DNA of 7,105 nt from an uncultured Oscillospiraceae bacterium (lineage in GTDB: Bacteria > Bacillota > Clostridia > Oscillospirales > Oscillospiraceae), in contig CAJUQN010000123.1 of assembly GCA_910588625.1 (NCBI GenBank), positions 1 to 7,105 of the forward strand, given 5' to 3'. Positions 5,291-7,105 of the stretch are shown here, one piece after another; position 1 is the stretch's first letter; every line of letters starts with the position of its first letter. Made by a program: the position numbers and the translations under genes. The notes below the pieces were generated by a model, which saw only the letters and a list, made by a program, of their open reading frames with translations, was not told the DNA's origin and searched no databases.

Positions 5291-6208
5291 ATGGGAGCAA
5301 TCCTATTGATCTCTCAGACCGCTTTAGACCTGGGTTTCCAATACGCCCTGGTAGCTATGGCCCTATTTCTGAGCTACCGCATTTTGGACGTGGCCGACCT
5401 GACCACCGATGGCTGTTTTGTGCTGGGGGCGGCGGTGTCGGTGACCCTGACGGCAGCGGGCCACCCCGTGCTGGCCGTCCCGGCGGCCATGGCGGCGGGG
5501 GCCTGCGCCGGGTTCGTCACCGCCTTTTTGCAGACCCGCATGGGGGTGCCCTCCATCCTGGCGGGCATCATCACCAACACCGGGCTGTACACCGTGAACT
5601 TCTTCGCCATGGGCCGCGGCTCCAACGCCAGCCTCCTCCGGGCGGACACCATTTTCACCCAGTTCAAAGGGCTGCTGGGTCTGGAGGGGTGGAGCGGCAC
5701 GGTGCTGTCCGTCCTCATCACCGCAGCCGCCGGGATTTTGCTTTACCTGTTCCTAGGCACCCGGCTGGGGCTGTCCATCCGGGCCACCGGCGATAACCGG
5801 GACATGGTCCGGGCCTCCTCCGTCAACCCGGCCTACACCATCAACGTGGGGCTGTGCGTGTCCAACGCCCTCACCGCCCTGTCCGGCGCGGTGGTGGGCC
5901 AGTACCAGAAGACGGTGGACATCAACATGGGGACAGGCATCGTGGTCATCGGCCTTGCCTGCCTCATCATCGGCGAGACGGTGCTGGGCCGCCGCACCAT
6001 CGGCAAGGGCATCCTGGCCGTCATGGTGGGGGCCGTGATCTACCGCTTCATCTACGCCATCGTGCTGTACACCAAGGTGGTGCCGGTGGAGTGCTTGAAG
6101 CTGTTCATCGCCCTGGTGGTGGCCCTGGCCATCGCCGCCCCCACCATCAAGGCGGGGGTGGGGCTGGAAAAACGCAGGCTCACCGCGGGCCGGAAGGGAG
6201 GGCGCTGA
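5291..6208 (+). CDS. trpY: TrpY-type ABC transporter permease
   Basis: A 305-residue inner-membrane subunit of the branched-chain/sugar-type permease family (BPD_transp_2, PF02653), forming the channel of the importer. Roughly eight hydrophobic segments are visible, at about 3-30, 41-57, 60-80, 86-105, 135-155, 183-203, 214-230 and 240-262 plus 268-284. The cytoplasmic loop LGLSIRATGDNRDMVRASSVN (159-179 approximately) is the usual contact with the ATPase. TRMGVPSILAGIITNTGLY (82-100) and GTGIVVIGLACLIIGE (214-229) are typical of the family. Start ATG 5291 has AAGGGAG at 5275-5281. Its stop is one base before the ATPase start, so the two are translationally coupled. Length is normal and nothing appears broken. 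The symbol is assigned by family and operon position, not by proven substrate. Confidence 0.88.
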   Translation: MGAILLISQTALDLGFQYALVAMALFLSYRILDVADLTTDGCFVLGAAVSVTLTAAGHPVLAVPAAMAAGACAGFVTAFLQTRMGVPSILAGIITNTGLYTVNFFAMGRGSNASLLRADTIFTQFKGLLGLEGWSGTVLSVLITAAAGILLYLFLGTRLGLSIRATGDNRDMVRASSVNPAYTINVGLCVSNALTALSGAVVGQYQKTVDINMGTGIVVIGLACLIIGETVLGRRTIGKGILAVMVGAVIYRFIYAIVLYTKVVPVECLKLFIALVVALAIAAPTIKAGVGLEKRRLTAGRKGGR

Positions 6209-6209
6209 C

Positions 6210-7010
6210 ATGCTGAACATTGTGGACATCTCCAAGACCTTCAACCCCGGCACAGTCAACGAAAAGACGGCGCTGTCCCACCTGTCCCTGCATCTACAGC
6301 CCGGAGATTTTGCCTCCATCATCGGCTCCAACGGGGCGGGCAAGTCCACCCTGCTGAACGCCATTGCGGGCAGTTTTTACGTGGACACCGGCTCCATCGC
6401 GCTGGACGGCAAGGACATTACCTTTACCCCGGACCACAAGCGGAGTAAGCTCATCGGGCGGCTGTTTCAGGACCCCTTACGAGGGACTGCCCCCTCCATG
6501 ACCATTGAGGAAAACATGGCCCTGGCCTATCTGCGCACGGCGGAGGGGAAAGCGCCGTTTAGCCGTATCACGAAAAAAGACAAGGAGTTTTTTGCCGAAA
6601 AGCTCAAGCTCCTGGGCATGGGCCTGGAGGACCGTATGCGCCAGCCGGTGGGCCTGTTGTCCGGCGGCCAGCGTCAGGCGCTGACCCTGCTGATGGCCAC
6701 CCTGGTGACCCCAAAGCTGCTGCTGCTGGACGAGCACACCGCCGCCCTGGACCCCGGCACGGCGGAAAAGGTGCTGGAGCTGACCCACTCCATCATCGCA
6801 AAGCACCACATCACCTGCCTGATGGTGACCCACAATATGAAGCAGGCCCTGGAGCTGGGCAACCGGACGCTGATGATGGCGGACGGTCAAATCGTGCTGG
6901 ACGTGTCCGGCCAGGAGCGGGCGGGCATGACGGTGGACGACCTGCTCCGTCGGTTCAAAGCGGGGACGGGGTATGACCTGGACAACGACCGCATTCTGCT
7001 TTCAGACTGA
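6210..7010 (+). CDS. trpZ: TrpZ-type ABC transporter ATP-binding protein
   Basis: A 266-residue cytoplasmic ATPase that powers the importer. All motifs are intact: Walker A GSNGAGKST (39-47), Q-loop Q87 in LFQDP, signature LSGGQRQ (150-156), Walker B LLLLD (170-174) with catalytic Glu175, D-loop ALDP (179-182), and switch His208 in MVTHN. The helical-domain insert around PFSRITKKDKEFF (116-128) and the C-terminal tail GMTVDDLLRRFKAGTG (239-254) fit the ATPase that accompanies ABC_sub_bind receptors. The ATG follows the permease stop by one base, with AAGGGAGG at 6194-6201 as ribosome binding site inside the permease gene. It is the last gene of the operon and is followed by a strong terminator. 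Confidence 0.92.
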   Translation: MLNIVDISKTFNPGTVNEKTALSHLSLHLQPGDFASIIGSNGAGKSTLLNAIAGSFYVDTGSIALDGKDITFTPDHKRSKLIGRLFQDPLRGTAPSMTIEENMALAYLRTAEGKAPFSRITKKDKEFFAEKLKLLGMGLEDRMRQPVGLLSGGQRQALTLLMATLVTPKLLLLDEHTAALDPGTAEKVLELTHSIIAKHHITCLMVTHNMKQALELGNRTLMMADGQIVLDVSGQERAGMTVDDLLRRFKAGTGYDLDNDRILLSD

Positions 7011-7013
7011 TGA

Positions 7014-7043
7014 AACGCCCTCCGCCATGCGGAGGGCGTTTTT
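7014..7043 (+). terminator. Intrinsic terminator of the trp transporter operon
   Basis: ACGCCCTCCGC (7015-7025), loop CAT, and GCGGAGGGCGT (7029-7039) form a perfect 11-bp stem followed by T residues to 7043. It begins four bases after the ATPase stop. Confidence 0.95.
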
Positions 7044-7063
7044 GCGCCGAGGTTAGTGTAAAA

Positions 7064-7105
7064 TTTTCATTGGCAAACGAAAAAGGGAAGCGGTGAAAGC
7101 ACCAC
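7064..7105 (+). ncRNA. Cobalamin riboswitch, 5' part (runs off the window)
   Basis: The conserved core AAAAGGGAAGCGGTGAAAGC (7081-7100) followed by ACCAC matches the cobalamin riboswitch pattern A-AGGGAA-N-GGTGAAA-N-CC as I remember it. Just upstream, TTTTC (7064-7068) pairs with GAAAA (7079-7083) as a small helix that would precede the core. The GCAGCCCCCGC-type segment that should follow lies beyond the window, so this is partial. It would sense adenosyl- or another cobalamin and control a gene to the right, often a B12 transport, B12 synthesis or B12-alternative enzyme gene. Confidence 0.6.

Noticed and set aside
5233..5796. A 187-codon plus-strand frame overlapping the permease gene
   Set aside because: A Gly/His/Pro-rich out-of-frame shadow; the overlapping permease has clear membrane segments and family motifs.
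7093..7105. A GTG start with AAGGG upstream at the right edge
   Set aside because: The surrounding bases fit the conserved core of a cobalamin riboswitch better than a ribosome binding site; only four codons are visible.
1..7105. CRISPR arrays, toxin-antitoxin pairs, defence genes, tRNA or rRNA genes
   Set aside because: No repeat-spacer pattern, cloverleaf or recognisable defence protein is visible on either strand.

Overview
The window reads as chromosomal DNA of a spore-forming, GC-rich gut Clostridia member, most likely of the Oscillospiraceae/Flavonifractor type. This rests on a YlbJ-type sporulation membrane protein, strong GGAGG ribosome binding sites, sigma-A promoters, a T-box leader, and a relaxase tail of the kind carried by Clostridia integrative elements. 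The genus is an inference.

Left part (1-1330) is a scrapyard. It holds the C-terminal 174 residues of a mobilization relaxase that has lost its catalytic half, with its terminator. Next come a short IS5-family transposase remnant that keeps its left end but not its right end, and a 43-codon N-terminal stub of a DUF2804 protein on the minus strand that still has its own promoter.

Middle part (1329-2921) has two intact genes, ylbJ and a 69-residue four-cysteine protein. Immediately after them, on the plus strand, lies a 48-codon C-terminal stub of a DUF2804 protein. The two DUF2804 ends thus flank ylbJ in opposite orientations. That is the pattern expected if the segment from about 1037 to 2770 was inverted with one breakpoint inside a DUF2804 gene, most of which was then lost. 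These stubs are too short, or open in the wrong way, to be found by ordinary gene calling.

Right part (2943-7043) is one well-defined transcription unit. A consensus sigma-A promoter leads into a T-box leader with a UGG (Trp) specifier and an intrinsic terminator. Four genes follow: a substrate-binding lipoprotein, a class I SAM-dependent methyltransferase, a membrane permease and an ATPase, ending in a perfect terminator. The three transport genes are a TrpXYZ-type ABC importer. The leader would let transcription through when uncharged tRNA-Trp builds up, so uptake would rise under tryptophan starvation. The methyltransferase between trpX and the permease gene is the unexpected member. At the right edge the first part of a cobalamin riboswitch is visible, serving a gene outside the window.

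I see no wholly new system here. The most useful observations are the split DUF2804 gene, the methyltransferase inside a Trp T-box operon, a variable T-box base that does not fit tRNA-Trp perfectly, and a hairpin that could mask the permease ribosome binding site.
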